DNA of 42,600 nucleotides. Source: an uncultured Clostridia bacterium (GTDB lineage Bacteria; Bacillota; Clostridia; TANB77; CAG-508). Made by a program: the position numbers and the translations under genes. How positions within the stretch are numbered: position 1 is the stretch's first letter; each line of letters starts with the position of its first letter. Shown here in pieces: positions 18,901-26,712 of the stretch. The notes below the pieces were generated by a model that saw only the letters and a program-made list of their open reading frames with translations, was not told where the DNA came from and did not search any database. Where the stretch lies: assembly GCA_949118805.1 (NCBI GenBank), contig CASAUJ010000012.1, forward strand, positions 1 to 42,600, in the 5' to 3' direction.

Positions 18901-19164
18901 TTAATCATGAGAATAGGTTGGATGAAGCTCCAATTCTTTTTGACGCTTTTTAGAAAGGATTGCCTGAAATGTATTTTCAGCACAATGAATCTTTTCAGAA
19001 GAAGCTCCTAGAAATGCCCAAAACATATTCCCAATAGAGGCAGATGCTTGCATGAGTCTGATATATTTTTCTTCTGAATAAAACAGTTCTCTAATCAAAC
19101 ATCCTATCCTTGCGGGACAATTGGTACAATACTCTTGTTGAATACAAATGCTTGATAAATCCAT
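18901..19164 (-). CDS. Small Cys-rich protein of unknown function
   Basis: 87 residues, not recognised. The N-terminus has a tight cysteine cluster, C-x5-C-x2-C-x5-C (CIQQEYCTNCPARIGC), which suggests a bound metal or Fe-S cluster; another Cys lies in the middle. No membrane segment. It is a plausible gene because AAGGAGTG precedes the ATG, a terminator follows, and it stands alone between two plus-strand units. Function unknown. Confidence 0.65.
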   Translation of the reverse strand: MDLSSICIQQEYCTNCPARIGCLIRELFYSEEKYIRLMQASASIGNMFWAFLGASSEKIHCAENTFQAILSKKRQKELELHPTYSHD

Positions 19165-19331
19165 AAGAACACTCCTTTATTAAGATATTATACATTAATT
19201 ATAACATAAATTCACATAAAGCACAAAAAAGAAAAGAAGAGATGATTTTATAAAAGAAGGGAAAGGAAAACTTTTATTGAAATAAGAATAAAGTAAAAGA
19301 GAAAGGAAAGAGTCAAAATTTTAAAATTTTC

Positions 19332-19360
19332 TTGCTTTCTAGTACAAATTGATATATAAC
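19332..19360 (+). promoter_or_regulatory. Probable promoter of the YbhN-like gene
   Basis: TTGCTT, 17 bp spacer, TATAAC. Confidence 0.45.
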
Positions 19361-19394
19361 AAAGAGAAAAAGAAAAAAGATAGGAGATATTGAT

Positions 19395-20522
19395 ATGTCA
19401 GAAAACTTTGAGGAGGAACAAGCCTCACAAGATGAAATAGAAAAATTACAACAAGAAGTAAGACCAGCCAATAAAAAAGTAATTGTATTTAATTTCATAT
19501 TAATTGTAGTTATCTTTATAGGGTTATTTATCTATATGATTAATGTAGATGGAATGGAAAATATTAAAAATGTCTTACAACAAGTAGATTATAAGTGGGT
19601 TGCATTGGGATTGTTATGTTTAGCGATTCATTGGATTTGTGAAGCAGTTAATCTACATATACCAATACGAAAGATGTATTCAGAGCAGACATTTAAAAAT
19701 TCTTTTAAAGTATCAATGTTAGGATTATTATTTAATAATATAACACCATTTTCAACTGGTGGGCAACCAATGCAAGCATATGAATTAACCAAAACAGGAA
19801 AACGCGTGAGTGACTCGTTATCGGCTATGGCTATGAAATTTATTATAACACAAACAGCATTAGTAGTATCAACAATCATAGTAGTATTGTTTGAGTTTTC
19901 ATTTTTTGCAAACTTAATGCAAGATTATATATGGATAGCTATTTTAGGATTTGCAATTAACATTGTGGCCATTGTAGTCGTCATTTTAGCAGGTATGAAA
20001 AAGAAAATGATAACATTTTTTACGACACCAATTATTAAAATATTAGGAAAGATACATATTTTTAAAAATCCAGAAGCAACCATTGAAAAATTAGAAAAAA
20101 GTATTGATCATTTCAGAGAACAATTTCTATTTATGAAATCAGAAAAAAAGATGGTAATTAAAATGTTTCTGACAGCGGTTATTCAAAGCTTTGCTTACTA
20201 TTCTATCACCTATATGGTATATAGAGCTTTTGGAAATGAAGGAATTAGCTTTTGGCAAATTATACCAACACAAGCATTTTTATTATTAATTATGACTTTT
20301 ATACCAACACCAGGTTCAGGGCTAGGGGCAGAAGGAGGATTTTTCCTATTATTTAATTCTATTTTTCAAGAAGGAACCATTAATATGTCGATCTTATTTT
20401 GGAGAATGTATACCTTTTATTTACCAATTATAGTAGGAGCTTTCTTTTTAATTCCTATTAGAAAAAGAAAAATAGATCGGAAAGATAAAGATTCAGAAGG
20501 AGAAAGAAGAAAGATAAAATGA
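19395..20522 (+). CDS. YbhN/AglD-type flippase-like membrane protein
   Basis: 375 residues with six to eight membrane segments after a charged N-terminus. TPFSTGGQPMQAYEL and PTPGSGLGAEGGFF are hallmarks of the lysylphosphatidylglycerol synthetase transmembrane / UPF0104 family. A lipid-handling role is inferred; no catalytic aminoacyl-transfer domain is attached. Its cytoplasmic tail contains a zero-frame CGG (20478). Read as Arg the gene ends at TGA 20520-20522, overlapping thiN; read with a +1 shift it ends at TAA 20515-20517, one base before the thiN ATG. Both endings are plausible and neither affects a conserved part. Confidence 0.85.
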   Translation: MSENFEEEQASQDEIEKLQQEVRPANKKVIVFNFILIVVIFIGLFIYMINVDGMENIKNVLQQVDYKWVALGLLCLAIHWICEAVNLHIPIRKMYSEQTFKNSFKVSMLGLLFNNITPFSTGGQPMQAYELTKTGKRVSDSLSAMAMKFIITQTALVVSTIIVVLFEFSFFANLMQDYIWIAILGFAINIVAIVVVILAGMKKKMITFFTTPIIKILGKIHIFKNPEATIEKLEKSIDHFREQFLFMKSEKKMVIKMFLTAVIQSFAYYSITYMVYRAFGNEGISFWQIIPTQAFLLLIMTFIPTPGSGLGAEGGFFLLFNSIFQEGTINMSILFWRMYTFYLPIIVGAFFLIPIRKRKIDRKDKDSEGERRKIK

Positions 20523-21166
20523 GAACACTTATTATTACAGGGGGAGAAACCAGTCAACAAATTTTAATAGATCATACTAAGCAATTTGTTGGACAAAATA
20601 TAATTGCTGTTGATAAAGGATTAGAAAAACTGCATGAAATTGGGATGATTCCTAATCATATAGTAGGAGACTTTGATTCAGTTGATCCCCAAATATTAAA
20701 AATGTATCAAAAAAATCCTCAAATTATCTTTCATCAATATCATGCAGAAAAAGACAATACAGACACAGACATTGCAATTCAATTGGCCATTCAGTTAAAG
20801 AGCAGTAATATCACAATAATAGGAGCACTTGGAAAAAGAATGGATCATGCAGTTGCTAATATTCATATTCTGAAATATGCACTAGATGCAAAAATACCCT
20901 GTGAAATAATAGATACCTATAATCGTATTTATCTGATACAAGAGAAGCATACTCTAAATAAAAATGAAACAAAAGGAAAGTATATTTCACTAATTCCATT
21001 AACAAGTGTAGTAGAAGGTATTACATTAAAAGGCTTTAAATATCCTTTAAAGAATAAATGTCTTTCCATTGGAAATAGTTTAGGAATTAGTAATGAAATA
21101 GAAGAACAAACAGCAACTATCGAATTAAAAAAAGGTATTTTAATCGTAATAGAAAGTGGGGATTAA
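20519..21166 (+). CDS. thiN: Thiamine pyrophosphokinase
   Basis: 215 residues. Transfers pyrophosphate from ATP to thiamine to form thiamine pyrophosphate. Motifs are VGDFDSVDP, EKDNTDTDIAIQ and ALGKRMDHAVAN. Translationally coupled to the membrane gene before it. The last codons (SGD-stop) lie within a REP repeat. Thiamine pyrophosphate is the cofactor of the pyruvate oxidoreductase nearby, though no shared regulation is seen. Confidence 0.93.
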   Translation: MRTLIITGGETSQQILIDHTKQFVGQNIIAVDKGLEKLHEIGMIPNHIVGDFDSVDPQILKMYQKNPQIIFHQYHAEKDNTDTDIAIQLAIQLKSSNITIIGALGKRMDHAVANIHILKYALDAKIPCEIIDTYNRIYLIQEKHTLNKNETKGKYISLIPLTSVVEGITLKGFKYPLKNKCLSIGNSLGISNEIEEQTATIELKKGILIVIESGD

Positions 21167-21220
21167 AGGGACGTTCCTTAAAATCCCCACATGGGGGATA
21201 GAAGGGAAATCCTTAATTGC
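21156..21220 (+). repeat. REP-like repeat at the thiN stop (left flank of RAYT)
   Basis: Perfect 9-bp stem GTGGGGATT/AATCCCCAC around AAAGGGACGTTCCTTA. It overlaps the thiN stop codon. A degenerate second unit (GGGGGATAGAAGGGAAATCC) follows. Confidence 0.85.
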
Positions 21221-21273
21221 TAAGTAAATCGTTTTGCGCATTTATTTTAAAATGTAAAATATTGTTAAAACTA

Positions 21274-21303
21274 TTGACAAAACATAGTAATTGATATTAT
21301 AAT
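21274..21303 (+). promoter_or_regulatory. Sigma-A promoter of the RAYT gene
   Basis: TTGACA, 18 bp spacer, TATAAT; the leader is about 115 bases long. Confidence 0.65.
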
Positions 21304-21423
21304 TCATATCATTAATTAATTTAGTTTTCAAATTTTTTTATAAAATCTAATTGTTTTAATCAAGAAAAGAAATCATAATTTAAATCAAAATATTCAAAAA
21401 TAGAAAAGGAATAAGGAGGTAGA

Positions 21424-22266
21424 ATGCCAAGAATTGCTAGAAAAAATTTGGTGGCATCTTATATTCACATAATCACACAGGGAATAAATAAAGAAAAAAT
21501 TTTTCGAAAATCTGAGTATAAAAAAGAATACATCAAATTAATAAAACAGAATTTTCAAACCAATGATAAAGTTTATCTTTTGAGTTATTGTATTATGGAC
21601 AATCATACCCATTTATTAATTTACACAGAAAATTATAAGGAAGTATCGAAAATAATGGCAAAAATCAATACCTCCTATGCCATTTTCTATAACAAGATAG
21701 AAGATAGAATAGGATATGTATTTAGAGATCGATATTATATACAACCAATAAAGGATGAAATACATCTCTATACTACAATTGTGTATATTCATAAAAATCC
21801 AGTAAAAGCTAATATGGTAAAAGAAATGGATCAGTATTTATATTCTTCTTATTTAGAGTATCTAAAAGGAGAGATTGATCAAAGATGCATTGAAATATTA
21901 TTTCATACAACAGAATATAAAGAACGATTCGATTTAATACATAAAAATATTGTCGATAGAGGAGAAATTGCTGATATTGAAAAATATAAAGCAAATCCTG
22001 AAGAAATAAAAAAATGGATAGATGTATTTTGCCAAAAAGTAGGAGTAAAAAAAGAGGAAATAAAAGAAAATAATTCTTTGATTCTTCAAATAATGCAAGA
22101 ATTAAAAAGTAAGTATAGTTGTAATAACAAAGAAATTACAGAAATATTGGGAATAGGGAAAAATAGAATTACAAGAATTTTAAAAAGAAAAAAGAGATTA
22201 AAGGAATGTCCCCTTAATCCCCAAAATGATGATTTCAAGGAACGTCCCTCTAATCCCCATTTGTAA
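21424..22266 (+). CDS. REP-associated tyrosine transposase (Y1_Tnp, IS200-like)
   Basis: 280 residues. The N-terminal half is a Y1 HUH transposase domain: ARKNLVASYIHIITQG, the metal-binding MDNHTHLLIYT, and VYIHKNPVKANM; the catalytic Tyr is likely the one in YSSYLEYL or just upstream. The C-terminal third looks like a DnaA/HTH-like DNA-binding region (NNKEITEILGIGKNRITRILK). AAGGAGG precedes the ATG. REP repeats lie on both sides in opposite orientation, as in RAYT systems, and the last residues (ERPSNPHL) are encoded by the right REP. It ends convergently with porB, overlapping by 17 bases. Confidence 0.88.
   Translation: MPRIARKNLVASYIHIITQGINKEKIFRKSEYKKEYIKLIKQNFQTNDKVYLLSYCIMDNHTHLLIYTENYKEVSKIMAKINTSYAIFYNKIEDRIGYVFRDRYYIQPIKDEIHLYTTIVYIHKNPVKANMVKEMDQYLYSSYLEYLKGEIDQRCIEILFHTTEYKERFDLIHKNIVDRGEIADIEKYKANPEEIKKWIDVFCQKVGVKKEEIKENNSLILQIMQELKSKYSCNNKEITEILGIGKNRITRILKRKKRLKECPLNPQNDDFKERPSNPHL
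22195..22262 (-). repeat. Inverted REP-like repeat pair (right flank of RAYT)
   Basis: On the minus strand this reads GGGGATTAGAGGGACGTTCC and, further on, GGGGATTAAGGGGACATTCC. It overlaps the 3' ends of both the RAYT gene and porB. Confidence 0.85.
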
Positions 22267-23200
22267 TTTTTTCTAAATTGATAAGTTCTTGCCATCTTGC
22301 GTCTACTTCTTTTTGGAATTCTTCAATCATCCATTCATTACCAGGTTTAAACATATGCTTAAATCTTTTTTGTGGTTTCAAAAATTCTTCAATTGGCAAT
22401 TTTTTAGCTGGTTTATAGGTGATGTGATATACACCATCTACAACTTCGTATAAAGGCCAGTAACAGGTTTCAACTGCTAATTTGTTAATTTGCATTAATT
22501 GATCAGTTGGATATCCCCAACCTCTAGGACATGGTGCCATTACATTTAAAAAAGCTGGCCCCTTTGTGTAAATTGCTTTTTCTGCTTTTTCATATAAATC
22601 TTTAAAATTCATATAGCCAAGTGTTTGAGCAACATAAGGAATATGATGTCCTACCATAATTTGGGTTAAATCTTTTCTAGTTTGCATCTTTCCAGGGATT
22701 ACTTTTCCAGCTGGTGATGTAGTAGTGTCGGCAAATTGTGGAGTAGCAGAAGAACGTTGAATTCCTGTATTCATATAGGCTCCATTATCATAACATACAT
22801 ATACCATGTCATGTCCACGTTCCATCGCTCCAGATAAGCTTTGTAAACCAATATCATAGGTTCCACCATCTCCACCAAAAGCGATGAACTTTGTTTCTCC
22901 TTCTGGCAATTTTCCTTGTTTTTTCATAGATTGATAAGCTGCTTCCGCACCTGATAAGGTAGCTCCTGCACATTCAAATGCAGTATGAATAAAAGAATCT
23001 GTCCAAGCAGTGTAAGGATAAATAAAGGTAGAAACTTCCATACAACCAGTAGCACCAGCTACTACGGCATGATCTTCTGGTTTTAAAGCTCGCATTATGT
23101 GCCTGGCAACAGGAGGAGCTCCACAACCAGCACACATTCTATGTCCAGCAGTAAAGCGAGATGGTTTGTTAGCAACAATTTCTTTTACATTATAAGCCAT
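22250..23200 (-). CDS. porB: Pyruvate:ferredoxin oxidoreductase beta subunit
   Basis: 316 residues. The thiamine-pyrophosphate subunit: GGDGGTYDIGLQSLSGAMERG is the Mg/TPP motif, and CAGCGAP with later cysteines supplies the proximal 4Fe-4S cluster. CPRGWGYPTD favours the pyruvate type over other 2-oxoacid forms. It oxidatively decarboxylates pyruvate to acetyl-CoA with ferredoxin reduction. Last gene of porCDAB; its ATG lies within the end of porA. Its stop codon lies in a REP repeat. Confidence 0.93.
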   Translation of the reverse strand: MAYNVKEIVANKPSRFTAGHRMCAGCGAPPVARHIMRALKPEDHAVVAGATGCMEVSTFIYPYTAWTDSFIHTAFECAGATLSGAEAAYQSMKKQGKLPEGETKFIAFGGDGGTYDIGLQSLSGAMERGHDMVYVCYDNGAYMNTGIQRSSATPQFADTTTSPAGKVIPGKMQTRKDLTQIMVGHHIPYVAQTLGYMNFKDLYEKAEKAIYTKGPAFLNVMAPCPRGWGYPTDQLMQINKLAVETCYWPLYEVVDGVYHITYKPAKKLPIEEFLKPQKRFKHMFKPGNEWMIEEFQKEVDARWQELINLEKITNGD

Positions 23201-24392
23201 TATTTTGTGCCTCCTTTCTTAATCCTAAATAGCGATATGGATTTTCAATTTGATTCGTTTTTATAATTTCTAATAGATCGGTATAAACAGATTCAATATC
23301 TTCTGCTTTGGTATCTCTACCACCAATTCCATAAATATAATTAACAGCTGGTACATGAGTTTGATTCACATACATAGCAGAAGTTACATCTTCAAATAGA
23401 GCACCTCCAGCAGCATTTAAAGAATCGGCTCGATCTAAAATAGCAAGTGCTTTTACATGAGATAATGCTTTTGCTATTTCTTTACCAGGGAAAGGACGAT
23501 AAACGCGGATTTTTAAAAGTCCAGCTTTAATTCCTTTTTCCCTTAAATGATCTACTACATATTTTGTTGTTCCAGCAGTTGAATTCATACAAACAATAGC
23601 AATTTCAGCATCTTGTAATTGATATTCTTCGAACAATCCATAGCTTCTTCCTGTCAATTTTTCAAAATCTTTGGAAACTTCTAAAATTACCTGTTTAGCA
23701 TTTTTCATTGCTTCTGCTTGGGCTACTTTGTGCTCAAAAAGATAAGCTTGTAGATCCAAAGGACCAACAGAAATAGGCTCTTCTTTATTTAACAAATAAT
23801 GTTCTGGATGATATTCCCCAACAAAATCTTTTACTTTTTGATCTTCTTCTAATTCAATATTTTCAATAGCATGAGAAGTGATAAATCCGTCTTGGCATAC
23901 CATTAAAGGCAACATAACATCTTTGTGCTCTGCAATTCGATGAGCCATTAAAGTATTATCATAAGCTTCTTGATTATTTTCTGAAAAAAGCATAATCCAA
24001 CCAGCATCTCTTACTCCCATTGCATCAGAATGATCACAATGAATATTTAAAGGCCCAGATACAGCTCTATTTACTAAAGATAAAACAATAGGCAAACGTA
24101 AACTAGAAGCAATATAAATCATTTCCCACATTAAAGATAATCCATTAGCAGAGGTTGCTGTCATAGCTCTTGCCCCAGCAGACTCTGCTCCAATACAAGC
24201 AGACATAGCACTATGTTCACTTTCTACTGCTACAAATTCCGTATCAACAGTTCCATTTGCTACAAATGTTGAAAAGTATTGTGGTATCTCAGTAGAAGGG
24301 GTAATAGGGAAAGCGGCTACTACATCTGGATTAATTTGTTTCATAGCAGTTGCTGCTGCTTCATTTCCACTTAGTCTTTCTCTTATACTCAT
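23190..24392 (-). CDS. porA: Pyruvate:ferredoxin oxidoreductase alpha subunit
   Basis: 400 residues. The N-terminal domain starts with the family signature GNEAAATAMKQINPDVVAAFPITPSTEIPQ (given here as its first part GNEAAATAMK and PITPSTEI). SANGLSLMWEM and the C-terminal RVYRPFPGKEI match the alpha chain. It contributes substrate binding and the interface with porB. Downstream of porD by 2 bases. Confidence 0.93.
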   Translation of the reverse strand: MSIRERLSGNEAAATAMKQINPDVVAAFPITPSTEIPQYFSTFVANGTVDTEFVAVESEHSAMSACIGAESAGARAMTATSANGLSLMWEMIYIASSLRLPIVLSLVNRAVSGPLNIHCDHSDAMGVRDAGWIMLFSENNQEAYDNTLMAHRIAEHKDVMLPLMVCQDGFITSHAIENIELEEDQKVKDFVGEYHPEHYLLNKEEPISVGPLDLQAYLFEHKVAQAEAMKNAKQVILEVSKDFEKLTGRSYGLFEEYQLQDAEIAIVCMNSTAGTTKYVVDHLREKGIKAGLLKIRVYRPFPGKEIAKALSHVKALAILDRADSLNAAGGALFEDVTSAMYVNQTHVPAVNYIYGIGGRDTKAEDIESVYTDLLEIIKTNQIENPYRYLGLRKEAQNNGL

Positions 24393-24394
24393 TT

Positions 24395-24691
24395 TTACTC
24401 TCCTTCCTCTTTCATTTCAATTGCTCCAAATGGGCATACTTTAGCACATACACCACATCCTTTACAATAGTCAAAATTAAAATTTTCTCTTAATAAATCT
24501 TTATTAACTGGAATTGCATTTTCTGGACAAACAGGAAAGCAAAGACCGCATTGTTTGCATTTATCACTTAAAAACACGGGACGAATACTTCTCCAATCTC
24601 CTGTTTTAAATTCTTTTGCATTCCCAGAAGTATAAATATTTCCTCCCATAGTTAGTTTCTCCATAGGAGTCTGTTGATTGATTTCTGTCAT
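24395..24691 (-). CDS. porD: Pyruvate:ferredoxin oxidoreductase delta (ferredoxin) subunit
   Basis: 98 residues with two 4Fe-4S motifs, CKQCGLCFPVCP and CKGCGVCAKVCP. It relays electrons from the TPP subunit to free ferredoxin. DWRSIRPVF before the clusters is typical of the delta chain. Its ATG overlaps the porC stop (ATGA). Confidence 0.94.
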   Translation of the reverse strand: MTEINQQTPMEKLTMGGNIYTSGNAKEFKTGDWRSIRPVFLSDKCKQCGLCFPVCPENAIPVNKDLLRENFNFDYCKGCGVCAKVCPFGAIEMKEEGE

Positions 24692-25266
24692 ATTTTTTTT
24701 ACCTCCTTTAATGCTAATTCTAAAGCTTTCATATTTCCTTCAATCACTTCAGGTTTTTTCGCAAATTTATGTTGGAAAGAACCTTTCATGTCTTCTAATA
24801 AAGCTTCATCTGACATAATTCCGCTTACTTTTATAATGGCAGCAAGCATTGGAGTATTTGGAAAATATTTTCCCAAAGCTTCTTCTGATATTTTTCTAGC
24901 ATCAATGGTATAAATATTACCTTTGTATCCTTTTAAGGTTGATTTTAAAGTATCAGCTGATTTTGTCGTATTAATAACAATAGCGCCTGTTTCTTTTAAA
25001 CCTGCTGTTACATCTACACAGGTTAAAAGTGTATCATCTACTACTACTACATAATCTGGTTCATAAATATTGCTGTGAATGGTAATAGGTGTACTACTAA
25101 TACGGTTATAGGCTGTGATGGGAGCACCCATTCTTTCTGGTCCATATTCTGGAAAACCTTGGATGTATTTTCCTGTATTAAAAGCAGCATCTGCTAATAA
25201 TAAAGAAGCTGTTTTGGCACCCTGACCACCTCTACCATGCCATCTTATTTCAATTAAGTTATCCAT
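24688..25266 (-). CDS. porC: Pyruvate:ferredoxin oxidoreductase gamma subunit
   Basis: 192 residues. Signatures are EIRWHGRGGQGAKTAS and FPEYGPERMGAPITAYNRIS. First gene of the operon (order porC-porD-porA-porB), with AAAAGGAGG before the ATG and its own promoter about 40 bases upstream. Confidence 0.94.
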   Translation of the reverse strand: MDNLIEIRWHGRGGQGAKTASLLLADAAFNTGKYIQGFPEYGPERMGAPITAYNRISSTPITIHSNIYEPDYVVVVDDTLLTCVDVTAGLKETGAIVINTTKSADTLKSTLKGYKGNIYTIDARKISEEALGKYFPNTPMLAAIIKVSGIMSDEALLEDMKGSFQHKFAKKPEVIEGNMKALELALKEVKKI

Positions 25267-25300
25267 GTTTGATAGCCTCCTTTTCGTTTTTTATGGATTT

Positions 25301-25329
25301 AGTATATGCCTAAAAAATTGTAATGTCAA
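25301..25329 (-). promoter_or_regulatory. Sigma-A promoter of porCDAB
   Basis: On the minus strand: TTGACA, 17 bp spacer, TATACT. Confidence 0.75.
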
Positions 25330-25379
25330 GTGAAAAAAGTCGAATTGAACAAGTATTCAAAGAGGTAAAAAAATGAAAA

Positions 25380-25483
25380 TAAAATTATGAAAACTTGTTG
25401 ACACACCTTTTCGCTAATGATAGAATGAAAACATTAAAAAAGGTAAAAAATAGAAAGACAAAAGATAAGGAGGAAAAGAAAAA
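25380..25483 (+). repeat. Promoter/leader duplicated at 42351-42450
   Basis: About 100 bases upstream of the first pilin-like gene closely match 42351-42450: same promoter, same TAGAATGAAAACAT start region, and the same AGAAAGACAAAAGAT before the ribosome binding site. Confidence 0.8.
25398..25426 (+). promoter_or_regulatory. Sigma-A promoter of the pilin-like gene
   Basis: TTGACA, 17 bp spacer, TAGAAT. Confidence 0.75.
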
Positions 25484-26203
25484 ATGACAAAGAGAAAAAG
25501 AGTTTTTAGCAAAGGAATTACTTTGATTGCTTTAGTCATTACAATTATTATATTACTAATTTTAGCAGGGGTAGGAATTAGCACATTAACAGGAGAAGGT
25601 GGAATTTTAACAAAAGCAAAAGAAGCAGAAGAAAAGCATAAGCAAGCAGAACAAGAGGAAAGGAATAGTTTAGATAAATTATATAGTTCCATTAAAGTAG
25701 CAACTGATGATAATGCAGAAATAACAATCAGTATGAAAGATTTAAAAAGCTTTATAGCAGAGCAAATGGGGATAGAGGGAATCCATGAAAAATCTTTATT
25801 AATGACTTCAACCAATACAAGTTTAGAAGTAGAAACAATAAATTTAAGTTCTTTTAGCAATACATTCCATGAGAAATTTGCAGAATATTTTGAATATAAT
25901 GAAACAACAGGAGAATTGACTTGTTTAAAAGAGGGAGAATATTTGGTCATGATGGAACTAAGTATGTGTACTTATACTTCATCTTCATCCTCATGGGTGA
26001 GTGGAGTAACTTATTGTAAAGTAAATGACATTATTCTCAATTTTATAAAAGGAACAACATCCTATAAAACAGCTGATGCAGACGATTGTAATTCCATAAG
26101 AGTTTTTCTAAAAAAAGGAGATAAACTAAGTTTTCTTAAAGAAACCTCAAATGCAAAACCTAGTAATAGAAATGTGGTTAATATAAGACTGATCAAAATG
26201 TAA
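25484..26203 (+). CDS. Surface protein with a pilin-like N-terminus
   Basis: 239 residues. A basic leader (MTKRKRVFSK) precedes G-ITLIALVITIIILLILAG, a type IV pilin-like hydrophobic helix with an ITLIALV motif in place of the usual FTLIEL. A short charged coiled-coil-like stretch (KAKEAEEKHKQAEQEE) follows, then a globular domain of about 150 residues that I do not recognise. The same N-terminal module occurs at 30947. Probably a membrane-inserted or pilin-like surface protein; no pilus assembly genes are in the window. AAGGAGG precedes the ATG. Confidence 0.75.
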   Translation: MTKRKRVFSKGITLIALVITIIILLILAGVGISTLTGEGGILTKAKEAEEKHKQAEQEERNSLDKLYSSIKVATDDNAEITISMKDLKSFIAEQMGIEGIHEKSLLMTSTNTSLEVETINLSSFSNTFHEKFAEYFEYNETTGELTCLKEGEYLVMMELSMCTYTSSSSSWVSGVTYCKVNDIILNFIKGTTSYKTADADDCNSIRVFLKKGDKLSFLKETSNAKPSNRNVVNIRLIKM

Positions 26204-26262
26204 AAGGAGAGATGGGAAGAATTAAATACTTTTTTATTAATTTTATAAGAATTTAATCTTAG

Positions 26263-26297
26263 AAAATGAATTTTGTAATAACAGGATTCATTTTTTT
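26263..26297 (+). terminator. Terminator after the pilin-like gene
   Basis: AAAATGAAT pairs with ATTCATTTT and continues into T residues. Confidence 0.7.
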
Positions 26298-26549
26298 ATT
26301 TATATTTTGTTAATAAAATTATTTTGATTTTCAGCAATAAAATCCATTTTTTGGTTAGTAGAAATGTATATGAATAAAATCACATACACCAAAACAAAAT
26401 GGAAAAATAGGAAGAAATCGTAGAAAAGATTAAGAAAGATTTTAGTATAATAAAGTATTTTATAGTCTAAAAGACTTAAGAAAAAGAGGGAATGAGAATT
26501 AGATGAAATTGGTAGGGACAATATAGGAGATTGAAAGGATATTTATTTT

Positions 26550-26565
26550 AAAATTTGTGACATAT
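26550..26565 (+). promoter_or_regulatory. Upstream box identical to that at 23-38
   Basis: AAAATTTGTGACATAT, 43 bp upstream of the -35 element. See 23-38. Confidence 0.4.
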
Positions 26566-26608
26566 AATTTTACGAACCACAATAATGAAGAAATGTGTAA
26601 AAAATATA

Positions 26609-26637
26609 TTGAATAAAAGTATGATCTATGTTACAAT
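26609..26637 (+). promoter_or_regulatory. Sigma-A promoter of DUF3137-lemA
   Basis: TTGAAT, 17 bp spacer, TACAAT. Confidence 0.65.
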
Positions 26638-26712
26638 AAAAAATGTCCAATAAGAGTGGAAATAAAGCAATAATAAAAGAAAATACTTAAAAATGTAAAG
26701 AAGGAGATTTTT

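Larger units (their letters stand above)
26204..26712 (+). other. Gene-free stretch before the DUF3137 gene
   Basis: Holds a terminator near 26263-26297, the 16-base box at 26550-26565 and the promoter at 26609-26637. Open frames here are short, low in complexity and lack ribosome binding sites. Confidence 0.6.

Noticed and set aside
26300..26521. 73-codon minus-strand open frame before DUF3137
   Set aside because: Phe/Leu/Ile-rich low complexity, TTG start with no ribosome binding site, and it overlaps the promoter and upstream region of the next gene.
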